A stretch of DNA of 64,000 nt from G963702155 sp963702155 (GCA_963702155.1 OY969717.1:2108001-2172000), one strand, 5' to 3'. Counted from the stretch's first letter, positions 19,639 to 29,049 are shown. The notes: generated from the letters alone by a model not told the origin. Made by a program: numbers and translations.

Positions 19639-20403
19639 ATGCTTCATCAAAGCCAAACTTCAAAATATAAAGAAGAAGGCGGCAATATCCTGATCATGAT
19701 TTTGGTTGCCATTGCCTTGATCGCCGCCCTGACTATGGTTATACAGTCGAGCAGCCGGCCAGAAGGATCTAACATAGATAAAGAAGCAATCATCATCCGC
19801 GCTAGTGAAGTGCAGCGTTATGCAGGCGAATTAGAGCGTGGCGTAAGATATATATTGCAGCAAGGGGCAAGCGAAAGCGACATCCGGTTCGCCCATCCAA
19901 ATGCGCCTTCTGCTTATGGAACAATACCCGCCTCAACAAATTCTGATATCGACCATTATATATTTGATCGGCGCGGTGGGGGGGCAACATATCGCAACCC
20001 GCCAAAAGGCATACAAAGTGCCGCAGGCGGCTCTTGGGAGTTTTACGGCGGCACACATGCGCCCGCGGCGGGGTCGGATCGTGCTGATTTAATTGCAGTG
20101 CTCCCTAACGTTACATTACAATTTTGCGAAAAAATAAATGATCTAAACGATCAGCCTTTAACCCCGCCCATAGATTCAGGCAGCGGAAGCGCCTCGCCCT
20201 CAAACCCCGGTGATTGTGTTTTTCAAGGCAATGCCGGACGTTTTGGAAGTGGTGTAACATTTTATAGCACCGCAAATACAATGGACGAAACCTCTTTTGA
20301 TCAGGATTCTGTTATATCTGCCGCACGCCCTGCCATGCAGGCATGCGTGCAATGCTCAAGCGATAGCTCATATCACTTTTACCATGTGCTACTGGTGCGT
20401 TAG
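19639..20403 (+). CDS. Pilin-like single-pass exported protein (paralog of 12955-13665)
   Basis: 254 residues. KEEGGNILIMILVAIALIAA places a pilin-like hydrophobic helix right after a Gly-Gly, then a soluble domain with EVQRYAGELERGVRYIL, SWEFYGGTHAPAAG, a Pro/Ser-rich loop and four C-terminal cysteines (CVQCSSDSSYHFYHVLLVR is the end). It shares its overall design with the protein at 12955. Function unknown; a minor pseudopilin or envelope structural protein is plausible. It is followed by a bidirectional terminator. Confidence 0.65.
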   Translation: MLHQSQTSKYKEEGGNILIMILVAIALIAALTMVIQSSSRPEGSNIDKEAIIIRASEVQRYAGELERGVRYILQQGASESDIRFAHPNAPSAYGTIPASTNSDIDHYIFDRRGGGATYRNPPKGIQSAAGGSWEFYGGTHAPAAGSDRADLIAVLPNVTLQFCEKINDLNDQPLTPPIDSGSGSASPSNPGDCVFQGNAGRFGSGVTFYSTANTMDETSFDQDSVISAARPAMQACVQCSSDSSYHFYHVLLVR

Positions 20404-20419
20404 AAATATATATAAAGAT

Positions 20420-20461
20420 GTAATCCTTTAATAATCTAGGCGATCAAAAGGATTACTTTTT
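20420..20461. terminator. Bidirectional terminator between convergent genes
   Basis: A perfect 10-bp stem, GTAATCCTTT / AAAGGATTAC, with a 17-base loop and a T run (CTTTTTA) on the plus side. It serves the pilin-like gene and overlaps the last codons of the convergent FlgO-like gene. Confidence 0.75.
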
Positions 20462-21154
20462 AGTCATAAGCGGTTTGAATTTATTAGAGCCAGAGGCCAC
20501 CCCATTCACACCCGTTTCTGGAACGATTTTTGGTGTGTCCTGCTCTACCGCAATAACCGGAACATTCGGCATACGTTGTCCTTTACTGATCCGAAAAATC
20601 TGCGTTTGCGGCATAGACAGCTCGCCAATTTGATATGTCATTGGGATTTTATAATTAAATGCGCTTACAATCTGCCCATTGCTAACTTTCACAATACGCA
20701 AATTAACATCCAGATGTTCATTACCGCGCAAATAATTTCCGGTTAGAATAAAATCTGGGTTCTCCCCCTTTTTTATTGCCGGACGCATATAATTGGGATC
20801 ATCAATGGTTTTAACCGCCTCTATATCCGTACGATATCCAAGCTGCGCCAGTCTTATGCCAATCTCTTCCGGAATTATTTTACCCAATTCGGATGACATG
20901 CGCGGTTCCAGCTGATCGGTCAGTGGCTCAACAACAATCAAATCACGGTCATATTTTTTTATATAATGCCGCCCCTGTTGAATAAGGTAATCGGCGGCGG
21001 CATAATTGCTTTCGGTTAGATTAATCTCATCGCGCTGAAAAATATTACGGTTAACGGTATTAAGAGCACTAGCCGCAACACAGCCGGAAAGAAAAGGGAC
21101 GCTCGATACAGTTGCAAGAACTAAAAATGCGGTTTTTGTTTTTTTAATCATCAT
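20453..21154 (-). CDS. FlgO-family outer membrane lipoprotein
   Basis: 233 residues with a lipoprotein signal (VLATVSSVPFLSGCVAAS, lipobox LSGC). The body resembles the FlgO/TolB-N-like fold: NYAAADYLIQQGRHYI, DRDLIVVEPLTDQ, LGKIIPEEIGIRLAQLGYRT, and PDFILTGNYLRG..VNLRIVKVSNGQIVSAFNY. FlgO contributes to outer-membrane anchoring of the flagellum in vibrios; no flagellar genes are nearby, so the role here is open. It overlaps the upstream lipoprotein gene by 4 bp (ATGA), indicating co-translation. Confidence 0.75.
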   Translation of the reverse strand: MMIKKTKTAFLVLATVSSVPFLSGCVAASALNTVNRNIFQRDEINLTESNYAAADYLIQQGRHYIKKYDRDLIVVEPLTDQLEPRMSSELGKIIPEEIGIRLAQLGYRTDIEAVKTIDDPNYMRPAIKKGENPDFILTGNYLRGNEHLDVNLRIVKVSNGQIVSAFNYKIPMTYQIGELSMPQTQIFRISKGQRMPNVPVIAVEQDTPKIVPETGVNGVASGSNKFKPLMTKK

Positions 21155-21795
21155 TCTTGCGGTCTTTTATATATAAGCGTTTGCTCCTGTGCATATTCAT
21201 ACCCATATCCGGGCAACGTATAAACGCCGCTACCGCGCCCGATAGGCACATTGTTTTCGTATGCGGTTAAACCTAAAATATATCCTTTATATTTCATCTT
21301 TTCCTGATATTGCGGGTCTCTTGTTCGCTCCATATCATCATTAAATACCATCTGTTTGCGTGGTTCGGGCTTTTCAGGGTCAATAGCCTCTAATTCAATA
21401 ACGGTCACATTCTCTGCACTGGCTACCGGTCTATAGCCGCGCGCTACAAGTTCTTCACGCAGTGTATAATCAAACGTAGAGGTAAAGGCCGTACGCTCGG
21501 TTGTAGGCATAATATAAACGGCGCGCGGGGTTAGGCCGCTTTGCATTTCAAGTGATTGAACCAATGCGGCAACGGCATCTTGCCAGCGCGCTAGAACGTC
21601 TTTGTTTTTTACATCCGAGTAATCATATCCCAAAGAATTGGCATCAGGACCGGGCGGCGCTTTGTATTCGTCATTATGATAAAGATATCCATAAGGCATA
21701 AAGCTAGGATCATTAATAGTTCTGCACCCGCTCAATGCCGCGATACCCGTAACACCCATAATCATAAGAGAGAATGTTTTTTTTACGCCTATCAT
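21151..21795 (-). CDS. Lipoprotein of unknown function, partner of the FlgO-like gene
   Basis: 214 residues with a clear lipobox (VTGIAALSGCRTI). The mature part has YDYSDVKNKDVLARWQDAVA and TFDYTLREELVARGYRP, an arrangement similar to the TolB-N/FlgO-like beta-alpha pattern of the next gene, so the two may be distant relatives (inference). The C-terminus contains YTLPGYGYEYAQEQTLIY. The ATGA overlap with the FlgO-like gene suggests that the two form an envelope pair. No named family recognised. Confidence 0.7.
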   Translation of the reverse strand: MIGVKKTFSLMIMGVTGIAALSGCRTINDPSFMPYGYLYHNDEYKAPPGPDANSLGYDYSDVKNKDVLARWQDAVAALVQSLEMQSGLTPRAVYIMPTTERTAFTSTFDYTLREELVARGYRPVASAENVTVIELEAIDPEKPEPRKQMVFNDDMERTRDPQYQEKMKYKGYILGLTAYENNVPIGRGSGVYTLPGYGYEYAQEQTLIYKRPQE

Positions 21796-21913
21796 ATTAA
21801 ATATCCTACTGAAAATTCTTTAAACAATATTGTCATTACAAAATTTATTCAGTAAATCTTAGCAAGTCTTTGAGAGGAGGTATAGGGGAGAGTGAAAAAT
21901 TTTAAATTTTGAT

Positions 21914-22156
21914 CTAATCAAATGACAGGGTGGTAAAAGCTACGCCGCGACCTTTATCTGTTAATTCTACAAATACTGGTGATTGATCCGCAAAGGGGTA
22001 CTGCCTAAGGGAGATATATCCTTTTTCAACCGCTTGATTTATGGCTGACTCATTATATTGTTTAGCGAGATCCGTAATACAAATCGCATGTTCTGTCTTT
22101 GAAGGAAAATATGTTTCCAGATCTCTAAAATCATCGAGTAGTTGAGATAGGGTCAT
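21914..22156 (-). CDS. Small soluble protein (80 aa), candidate Fur-regulated
   Basis: The open frame reaches 22237 but starts there with GTG. The ATG at 22156 is preferred because AAGGAAAC precedes it by a normal distance and the upstream part would overlap a Fur-like box. The protein is helical and acidic (SQLLDDFRDLETYF; ITDLAKQYNESAINQAVEKG) and ends in a short beta segment (VFVELTDKGRGVAF), resembling a winged-helix in outline. No family recognised. Confidence 0.6.
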   Translation of the reverse strand: MTLSQLLDDFRDLETYFPSKTEHAICITDLAKQYNESAINQAVEKGYISLRQYPFADQSPVFVELTDKGRGVAFTTLSFD

Positions 22157-22238
22157 ATTGATAGTTTCCTTATTTTTAGAGCACAGATAAAAGGGGGTAT
22201 TGAGAAATTTAAATAACGAAAAATAAATACTCAACACT

Positions 22239-22257
22239 GATATTGATAATCATTCTC
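22239..22257. promoter_or_regulatory. Candidate Fur box
   Basis: GATATTGATAATCATTCTC matches 17 of 19 positions of the classical Fur box GATAATGATAATCATTATC. It lies between the hldE stop and the small gene at 21914-22156, about 80 bp upstream of that gene's start, which points to iron-dependent control of the small gene. Confidence 0.6.
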
Positions 22258-22302
22258 AATTAAGGCGTGTAGGTCAAGCCTATAAATAATAATTTTTAAA
22301 AA

Positions 22303-23841
22303 TTAATTCGAGGTTTTGCTTTTACGAATCGTTTCGGTTGTACTAAATCCTTCATAAATCGGCATAATCTCAACAGTGCCGCCATGTTTTTTAACTGTGG
22401 GCGCTTCTGGAATTTGATCCTCGCTGTAATCGCCCCCCTTAAAATACAGATCCGGTTTGATTGTCTCAATTAAGTTGATAGCATCGTTGGCTTGACTTGA
22501 TTCTTCTGCGCCAAATAAAGCTACCGCATCTACAGAGGCAAGCGCGCCAAGCACGGTCGCCCGCGAAGTCTCATCATTAATCGGGCGCTCTGGCCCTTTT
22601 AAAATTTTAACGGATTGGTCAGTATTAAGGCCAACAATCAAACGGTCGCACCGCTCTCGTGCTTTATTAAGATATGAAACATGACCGGTATGCAAGATAT
22701 CAAAGCACCCGTTAGTAAACCCGATTCTAAAACCACGCGCCCGCCATCTACGTACCTGTTCGGTTAAATTCTGCCAATCCAGTGTAGGCGCTTGGCGTGT
22801 GCGATCCAAGGGCGAGGGCGTACCTCGCGTCACATTAAAATCTACCCCATGTGCTTTTACGGCTATAATCAAATCTTGCTTTCTAATCGGCGCAGTACCA
22901 ACTTTGCTCACAACAACACTCCCCGCAATGTTGGCAAGAATGGCCGCTTGATGTATATCCCCCCCCGCTGCCATAACCGCCGCAATGGTAGCGATAACGC
23001 TGTCACCTGCACCGGATACATCAAACACTTCAATATCTTCGCTTCTAAAGTGCGCAGGCTCATGATTTTTGGAAACAACGCTCATCCCCTCGGCAGAGCG
23101 TGTAGCAAAAACAGTATCAATATCATGATCATTTATAATTCGCTCGGCCGTATCAATAACGTCTTGATCCGTTTTTAATGGTGCACCTCCCGCACTTTCA
23201 GAGAGCTCTTTTTTATTGGGAGTAATACCGCGCGCGCCTTTATAAATTGAAAAGTCCTTATGTTTGGGATCAACCAGCACCGGAATGCCGTAATCCTTAG
23301 CAGCTTTAATGACAGCGCTTATAATATCTTGTGTAAGCAACCCCTTACCATAGTCAGATAATATAACCGCGCTGGCCTTCGGTATCGCTGTTTCAATGGC
23401 TTTTTTGATCTGATCTGCGCTTTGTTTTAAGATAGGGGTCTTATCTTCCCAATCCGTCCTAAGTAATTGTTGATGCCCCGCTAAAAATCTGGTCTTTACG
23501 ATGGTCGGCCTGCTTCTATCTCTAATAAGGCCGTGATCGCCTATATCCATATCATTCATTTTTCGTGCAATATCTTGCGCTGGCTCATCATCACCAACAA
23601 CACTAATAATCTCGCATGACGCCCCTAAGCCCTTTAAATTCGCAAGCGCATTCCCTGCACCGCCAAGCATACTGTCTTCACGCTTGATAGATAAAACAGG
23701 CACAGGGCTTTCTGGTGATATCCTATCAACATGACCGTAAATAAAACGATCAAGCATAATATCCCCAATAACCAAAATATTTGTTTCTTTAATGGCCTCT
23801 ATGATTCTTAAAAGAGGCTCCAAAGCAAGGGTATCAGTCAT
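22303..23841 (-). CDS. hldE: Bifunctional heptose 7-phosphate kinase / heptose 1-phosphate adenylyltransferase
   Basis: 512 residues with both domains. Residues 1-325 are a ribokinase-type kinase (VIGDIMLDRFIYGHVDRISPE; GGAGNALANL; FDVSGAGDSVIATIAAVMA). Residues about 350-512 are a nucleotidyltransferase (FTNGCFDILHTGHVSYLNKA; RPINDETSRATVLGALASVD; YFKGGDY). The enzyme makes ADP-glycero-manno-heptose for the lipopolysaccharide inner core. It therefore implies a heptose-containing LPS. Confidence 0.95.
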   Translation of the reverse strand: MTDTLALEPLLRIIEAIKETNILVIGDIMLDRFIYGHVDRISPESPVPVLSIKREDSMLGGAGNALANLKGLGASCEIISVVGDDEPAQDIARKMNDMDIGDHGLIRDRSRPTIVKTRFLAGHQQLLRTDWEDKTPILKQSADQIKKAIETAIPKASAVILSDYGKGLLTQDIISAVIKAAKDYGIPVLVDPKHKDFSIYKGARGITPNKKELSESAGGAPLKTDQDVIDTAERIINDHDIDTVFATRSAEGMSVVSKNHEPAHFRSEDIEVFDVSGAGDSVIATIAAVMAAGGDIHQAAILANIAGSVVVSKVGTAPIRKQDLIIAVKAHGVDFNVTRGTPSPLDRTRQAPTLDWQNLTEQVRRWRARGFRIGFTNGCFDILHTGHVSYLNKARERCDRLIVGLNTDQSVKILKGPERPINDETSRATVLGALASVDAVALFGAEESSQANDAINLIETIKPDLYFKGGDYSEDQIPEAPTVKKHGGTVEIMPIYEGFSTTETIRKSKTSN

Positions 23842-24051
23842 TTAAGTTGTTTCAACCTTTATGAAGGGGTTTTAAAATAAATCAAATTTAAGGCGCCAAT
23901 ATTTTTTCATAATAAAAACATATAGTTATACATCTTTGTGGAATTTATGCCTGTTTGTTAGGAATTCGTCAATCTTTCTCGTGTTTAATGGATATACATA
24001 AAAAGAAAAGTCGGTAAACGGCATTCAAAAAATTATACAGGCGCAAATACT

Positions 24052-25005
24052 ATGAGTAACACCATTGAAAAAGACAAAACTATTCATCAAAGAGGAGTTT
24101 TCTCATTTTTAAAGTCATTTATTGAAAGAAACAGACTGGGCGAGCTTTTGATTATGAAAGGGGCGATCACACCCCATGATTTAAAATATGCCCTTAATAT
24201 CCAAAAACAGACAAATCGGCCACTCGGTCAGGTTTTTATTGATCAGCAATATATCACAAAAAGTCAATTAAGACGGCTTCTTATACGGCAAAACGTTTTA
24301 AGGTGCGCCGCTACAAGTATGTTTTTCTTTGCCTCAATCAGCGCAGCACCTAAAAAATCACGCGCAGATATGATTAAGGATATTCCGGCACAGATCAGCT
24401 TAACGCAAAATGCAGGTTTCACAAATATTGCGTCATATCCCGCGCTCTTTGGTACGGATGAAAAACGCTCTGTTAATATTAAACCCTTTACAAAATGGAC
24501 AGGGATGTTCGCCAAATTTGAACGCGAACTTTCAAATGACAGCTCTAGAAAAATCATCAATGAGTGGCAAAAAGAAATAAGCGCTTATAAATCCCTACCG
24601 ATGAAATCTATGGTGGACAAAGTAAACCGTCTAGTAAATAAACAGCGTTATATTGTCGATCAGGCCAATTGGGGCAAAAGCGATTATTGGGCAACACCTG
24701 TAGAGTTTCTACAGCGTGGTGGTGATTGTGAAGACTTTGCCATTGCTAAATATACCGCTCTGCGCACATTAGGTGTTCCAGAAAGCCGGATGCGATTGGC
24801 CATTGTCCATGATAATGAAAAGAATATCCCGCACGCTGTATTAATCGTTTACACAGACCAAGGATCATATATCCTGGATAACCAGGAGGAGCGTTTGGTA
24901 AGCGCTGAACGTTCTACACGGTATCGCGCCATTTTCTCCATCAACCGTACGGCTTGGTGGCTACACACCGCTCCAGCCACAACTTTGGTTGCCAGCGTTC
25001 GATAA
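24052..25005 (+). CDS. BTLCP (DUF920) transglutaminase-like protein with N-terminal GspE-N-like domain
   Basis: 317 residues. Residues about 28-85 look like the N-terminal domain of type II secretion ATPases (LGELLIMKGAITPHDLKYAL; RPLGQVFIDQQYITKSQLRR). A short hydrophobic stretch follows (TSMFFFASISAA), then the BTLCP domain from about 140, with the catalytic triad candidates Cys in GGDCEDFAIAKY, His in PHAVLIV and Asp in YILDNQ. BTLCP proteins include LapG, a periplasmic protease that clips RTX adhesins. The RTX protein at the window start is a possible but unproven target. Confidence 0.8.
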   Translation: MSNTIEKDKTIHQRGVFSFLKSFIERNRLGELLIMKGAITPHDLKYALNIQKQTNRPLGQVFIDQQYITKSQLRRLLIRQNVLRCAATSMFFFASISAAPKKSRADMIKDIPAQISLTQNAGFTNIASYPALFGTDEKRSVNIKPFTKWTGMFAKFERELSNDSSRKIINEWQKEISAYKSLPMKSMVDKVNRLVNKQRYIVDQANWGKSDYWATPVEFLQRGGDCEDFAIAKYTALRTLGVPESRMRLAIVHDNEKNIPHAVLIVYTDQGSYILDNQEERLVSAERSTRYRAIFSINRTAWWLHTAPATTLVASVR

Positions 25006-25032
25006 ACCTTCGATGAAAAAATATAACAAATG

Positions 25033-25070
25033 AAAAATGCGCCTATAAAATCATTGGGGCATTTTTTTTT
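25033..25070 (+). terminator. Intrinsic terminator after the BTLCP gene
   Basis: AAAAATGCGCC, a 12-base loop, GGGGCATTTTT and a long T tract, 28 bp after the BTLCP stop and before the convergent pyk. Confidence 0.85.
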
Positions 25071-25152
25071 CAAGTTGATTAGGTGTCATTGCAAGAATGC
25101 AAAACTGACAAAGCAATCTATAATTATGGGTATCGATCAAAAGTTGAAAACG

Positions 25153-26571
25153 TTAATCCACATCTGAAATACGCAAAATATTTGTCGATCCCGTTTGGCC
25201 AAATGGTACACCCGCAGTCATAACAAATTTATCACCCGATGCGGCAAAGCCTTCTGATTTTACAATTTCGGTGGCATGCGGCGCCGGTCCTGAAAAATCA
25301 TCATTGGTACGCGGGTCATAAACCGCATGTACACCATATGAGAGCGCCATACGGCGGGCAATGCTAAGCTCTGGCGTGAGACATAAAATCGGTACATCTG
25401 GGCGCTGCCGTGACATACGCTGGGCGGTTGAACCGGATTGCGTATATGTAACAATACATTTTGCCTCGATATCATGCGCGACAAAATAGGCCGCCATCGT
25501 AATCGCATCTGATGCACTGCCCAAAGTATCCGGGTGGTTGGCCTCAATCATTTGCTCATAAGTTTCATCGGCCTCGGTACGTTTACAAATACGGTTCATA
25601 ATCTCTACCGCCTCAATGGGGTGCGCGCCAGCCGCAGTTTCTGCTGATAACATCACGGCATCGGTTCCATCATAAACAGCCGTAGCCACATCAGAGGCCT
25701 CCGCACGGGTGGGGCGTGCATTTTCAATCATGGATTCAAGCATTTGTGTCGCGACAACAACGGGCTTTCCAAGATCGCGCACTTTTCTGATAATTCGTTT
25801 TTGTACCGCCGGCACATCTTCGGGCGGAATTTCAACACCCAGATCGCCGCGCGCAATCATAATCCCATCGGCAAGCGCAATAATATCGTCAAGCTTTTCA
25901 ATCGCTGATGGCTTCTCAAGCTTTACCATTAGGGACGCTCGCCCTTTAATCAGGTCAAGCGCCTCTTGCACATCTTCGGGCGTTTGCACAAAGCTTTGCG
26001 CGATCCAGTCCACACCCATATCAAGCGCGGCCTTTAAATCCACCCGATCCTTTTTCGTTAGGGCAGGCACTGGAATAATCGCGTTTGGCACATTCAGGCC
26101 TTTACGGTCAGAAAGCTTGGAACCAGATTCTATAATCGCAGTGACATAATCATCGCCGCGCTCTTTAATGCGCGCCCGCACTTTTCCATCATCAAGAAAA
26201 ATAAAATCACCAGGGTTCAAAACGCCCAAAACTTCAGGATGAGGCAGGCAAACACGCTGCTCATTACCGGGCGTTTTATCCATATCAAAACGGAATTCCA
26301 TGCCTTCGGTTAACTTGATACTGCCGTTCTCGAATTCACCAAGTCTCAATTTAGGGCCTTGCATATCTGCAAGAACACAAATAGGGCGACCACATTCTTT
26401 TTCGACATCTCTTATAAAGCCAAGGTTTTTAGCATGCGTTTCATGGCTACCATGCGAAAAATTAAGGCGGAACGCATCAACACCGGTTTCAAAAAGTTTT
26501 TTGATGATCTCTTTCGTGTTGGATGCAGGGCCAAGTGTGGCAAGAATTTTAGTCTGGCGTTGACGTCTCAT
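25153..26571 (-). CDS. pyk: Pyruvate kinase
   Basis: 472 residues, standard bacterial size. KILATLGPAS at the start, DAFRLNFSHGSHE, VLADMQGPKLR, the active-site loop SLMVKLEKPSAIEKLDDI with its Lys, IMIARGDLGVEIP (metal and phosphoenolpyruvate site) and ATQMLESMIENARPTRAE are all present, and a C-terminal allosteric domain follows. It converts phosphoenolpyruvate and ADP to pyruvate and ATP. With eda and kdgK in the same window it completes the lower part of the Entner-Doudoroff flow. Confidence 0.96.
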   Translation of the reverse strand: MRRQRQTKILATLGPASNTKEIIKKLFETGVDAFRLNFSHGSHETHAKNLGFIRDVEKECGRPICVLADMQGPKLRLGEFENGSIKLTEGMEFRFDMDKTPGNEQRVCLPHPEVLGVLNPGDFIFLDDGKVRARIKERGDDYVTAIIESGSKLSDRKGLNVPNAIIPVPALTKKDRVDLKAALDMGVDWIAQSFVQTPEDVQEALDLIKGRASLMVKLEKPSAIEKLDDIIALADGIMIARGDLGVEIPPEDVPAVQKRIIRKVRDLGKPVVVATQMLESMIENARPTRAEASDVATAVYDGTDAVMLSAETAAGAHPIEAVEIMNRICKRTEADETYEQMIEANHPDTLGSASDAITMAAYFVAHDIEAKCIVTYTQSGSTAQRMSRQRPDVPILCLTPELSIARRMALSYGVHAVYDPRTNDDFSGPAPHATEIVKSEGFAASGDKFVMTAGVPFGQTGSTNILRISDVD

Positions 26572-27115
26572 GAATATCTCTATCTCGTTTCTATGTCGTT
26601 TTGCTATAATATTGATTGAGTGCGCTTGATATTGAATAATTCACGCGCAAACTGCAAGGGTTAGAATGCATTCTTTAAATATTTTTTTTCATCAAAACAT
26701 GTAAACACGGACTTAATTTTAAAAAATAGTATGCGGATCAATTCTATAAAATTAGGGAATCGCGGGATTTTCGGCATTTTTAGTTTCAAATTCATCAAAT
26801 ACCCATATTGAAAAAACGTTTAAAGCCAGTATTTTATGGCAAAATCGATGCCTATTTTCGGGTAATAATATTACTTTTTCAAAATGTATAAGATTTTGGA
26901 TATCCGTTTTTTTATTTGGTTTTTCATGTATTTATAAGCCGGATACATACCTCATAAGAATAAAAGCCTATTGGTGCCACCCACGAGATGTAGTATGTTG
27001 TTTGTGATTAGACGCTATGGATAGTATGTTTCATACTTATTCATCTCCCTAGACATTATCCTTAACCGGATCACATATATATAGTTTTAAAAGATAAACT
27101 TTGAAAGGATATCTC
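26572..27115. other. Intergenic region pyk / nrdA
   Basis: 544 bp, strongly AT-rich, between divergent pyk and nrdA. It must hold both promoters. Apart from one NrdR-like box near 27072-27087 and the nrdA ribosome site (GAAAGGATAT) I see no gene or structured RNA that I can support. Confidence 0.5.
27072..27087. promoter_or_regulatory. Possible NrdR box upstream of nrdA
   Basis: CACATATATATAGTTT matches 13 of 16 positions of the E. coli-type box CCCCTATATATAGTGT. It is 28 bp before the nrdA start. NrdR usually binds two tandem boxes; only one is evident, so this is tentative. Confidence 0.35.
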
Positions 27116-28951
27116 ATGTTTGACGTTGCGCAAATGGAGCGCGGTAACCGTGTTCAAATCAATCGGGACCGTGATGAAAATTTAACAACTTTTGGTAAGG
27201 CAACGCTAACCGATCGTTATTTAATGCCCGAAGAATCATATCAGGATTTATTTGCGCGCCCGTCTATGTATTATGGTGATGATAGTGCGCATGCGCAACG
27301 TTTGTACGACTATATGTCCAAACTATGGTTTATGCCGTCTACGCCCGTTCTATCTAATGGCGGAACGAGCCGTGGCCTGCCAATTTCATGTTTTTTGAAT
27401 GAAACAAATGATTCCCTCGGCGATATTGTAGAGCTATGGAATGAAAATGTATGGCTGGCCTCACTCGGCGGCGGCATTGGCTCTTATTGGGGCAATGTAC
27501 GCTCTATCGGTGAAAAAGTTGGCCGCAATGGTAAAACATCTGGTATCGTACCGTTTATTCGCGTTATGGATTCTCTCACACTTGCAATCTCTCAAGGCAG
27601 CCTGCGTCGCGGATCGGCGGCAATCTATCTTCCTATCTGGCATCCTGAAATCGAAGAATTTATCGAAATTCGTCGCCCGACTGGTGGCGATCCAAACCGT
27701 AAAGCCTTAAACCTTCATCACGGCGTTTTAGTGACAAACAAATTCATGCAAGCTGTCGAAAATGATGACGAATGGGCGCTTAAATCCCCAAAAGATAACA
27801 GCATCGTTGATAAGGTTAGCGCGCGAGACCTATGGATTAGGCTTTTAACAGCGCGCGTTGAAACGGGTGAGCCATACATCATCTATATTGATCACGTAAA
27901 CAACAGTATTCCCGATCATCACAAAATGGCGGGTCTAAATGTTAAAATGTCCAATCTTTGTTCAGAGATCACTTTACCAACTGGCCGTGATCATTTAGGT
28001 AACGACCGAACGGCGGTATGCTGCCTTTCTTCGGTTAATCTGGAGAAGTTTGACGAATGGCATGATCATCCGACCTTTATCGAAGATATTATGCGTTTCC
28101 TTGATAACGTGTTGACCGATTTTATCGCTAAAGCGCCGGATTCTATGAAGCGCGCCAAATACGCCGCGATGCGGGAACGTTCAGTTGGTCTGGGCGTAAT
28201 GGGATGGCACTCATTCCTGCAATCAAAAATGATCCCGATGGAAGGCGTCATGGCCAAAGTCTGGAACAGAAAAATATTCCAACACATCAAACGTCAAGCC
28301 GACGACGCATCTGTAAAACTCGCGCATGAGCGCGGCGCATGTCCCGATGCGGCAGATTATGGCGTAATGGAGCGTTTTTCAAACAAAATGGCAGTCGCCC
28401 CAACGGCATCCATATCTATTATTTGCGGTGGCACATCACCCGGTATCGAACCGATTGCGGCAAACGCCTTTACACATAAAACGCTATCTGGATCTTTCCC
28501 GGTTAAAAACAAGCATCTGATGAATTTGCTGGAAGAAAAAGGGCAAAATACAGATGATATCTGGAGCTCGATTTTCACCAATGAAGGCTCGGTCCAGCAC
28601 CTTGATTTTTTAAGCGATGATGAAAAAGATGTATTTAAAACCGCATTTGAAATTGACCAGCGCTGGCTAATTGAACACGCGGGCGACCGCACACCTTTTA
28701 TATGTCAAGCCCAAAGCTTGAACATCTTCCTGCCCGGTAATGTGCATAAGGCAGACTTACACAAGGTGCATATGGATGCATGGAAAAAAGGTGTAAAATC
28801 TCTTTATTACTGCCGCTCTAAATCGATCCAACGTGCGGAAAGTGATGCAAGCTGGAAGCGCGCACAAGCTGGGGAGCCACCTCAAGATGGACGCGAGCCG
28901 GAATTGGTGGAACAGCCAAATATGTATGAGGAATGCCTTTCCTGTCAGTAG
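27116..28951 (+). CDS. nrdA: Ribonucleoside-diphosphate reductase, large (alpha) subunit
   Basis: 611 residues from the ATG at 27116, preceded by GAAAGGATATCTC; an upstream TTG at 27101 is possible. Catalytic features are LSNGGTSRGLPISCFLNE with one redox Cys, NLCSEITLP (Asn-x-Cys-x-Glu of the radical site), AVCCLSSVNL and the C-terminal EECLSCQ shuttle cysteines. PTASISIICGGTSPGIEPI is also conserved. The N-terminal ATP cone for overall activity control is absent. It reduces ribonucleotides to deoxyribonucleotides and needs a NrdB radical subunit, which is not encoded next to it. Confidence 0.92.
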   Translation: MFDVAQMERGNRVQINRDRDENLTTFGKATLTDRYLMPEESYQDLFARPSMYYGDDSAHAQRLYDYMSKLWFMPSTPVLSNGGTSRGLPISCFLNETNDSLGDIVELWNENVWLASLGGGIGSYWGNVRSIGEKVGRNGKTSGIVPFIRVMDSLTLAISQGSLRRGSAAIYLPIWHPEIEEFIEIRRPTGGDPNRKALNLHHGVLVTNKFMQAVENDDEWALKSPKDNSIVDKVSARDLWIRLLTARVETGEPYIIYIDHVNNSIPDHHKMAGLNVKMSNLCSEITLPTGRDHLGNDRTAVCCLSSVNLEKFDEWHDHPTFIEDIMRFLDNVLTDFIAKAPDSMKRAKYAAMRERSVGLGVMGWHSFLQSKMIPMEGVMAKVWNRKIFQHIKRQADDASVKLAHERGACPDAADYGVMERFSNKMAVAPTASISIICGGTSPGIEPIAANAFTHKTLSGSFPVKNKHLMNLLEEKGQNTDDIWSSIFTNEGSVQHLDFLSDDEKDVFKTAFEIDQRWLIEHAGDRTPFICQAQSLNIFLPGNVHKADLHKVHMDAWKKGVKSLYYCRSKSIQRAESDASWKRAQAGEPPQDGREPELVEQPNMYEECLSCQ

Positions 28952-28989
28952 GTATAGCCATACACCAATAATAATAACTGTATTTTTTA

Positions 28990-29020
28990 AAAAGCCACCT
29001 TTTAAAAAGGAGGCTTTTTG
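28990..29020 (+). terminator. Intrinsic terminator after nrdA
   Basis: AAAAAGCCACCTTTT / AAAAAGGAGGCTTTTT forms a stem with a T tract, 39 bp after the nrdA stop. Confidence 0.85.
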
Positions 29021-29049
29021 ATCAAATAAGGCCAATTTTTTTGAAAATT

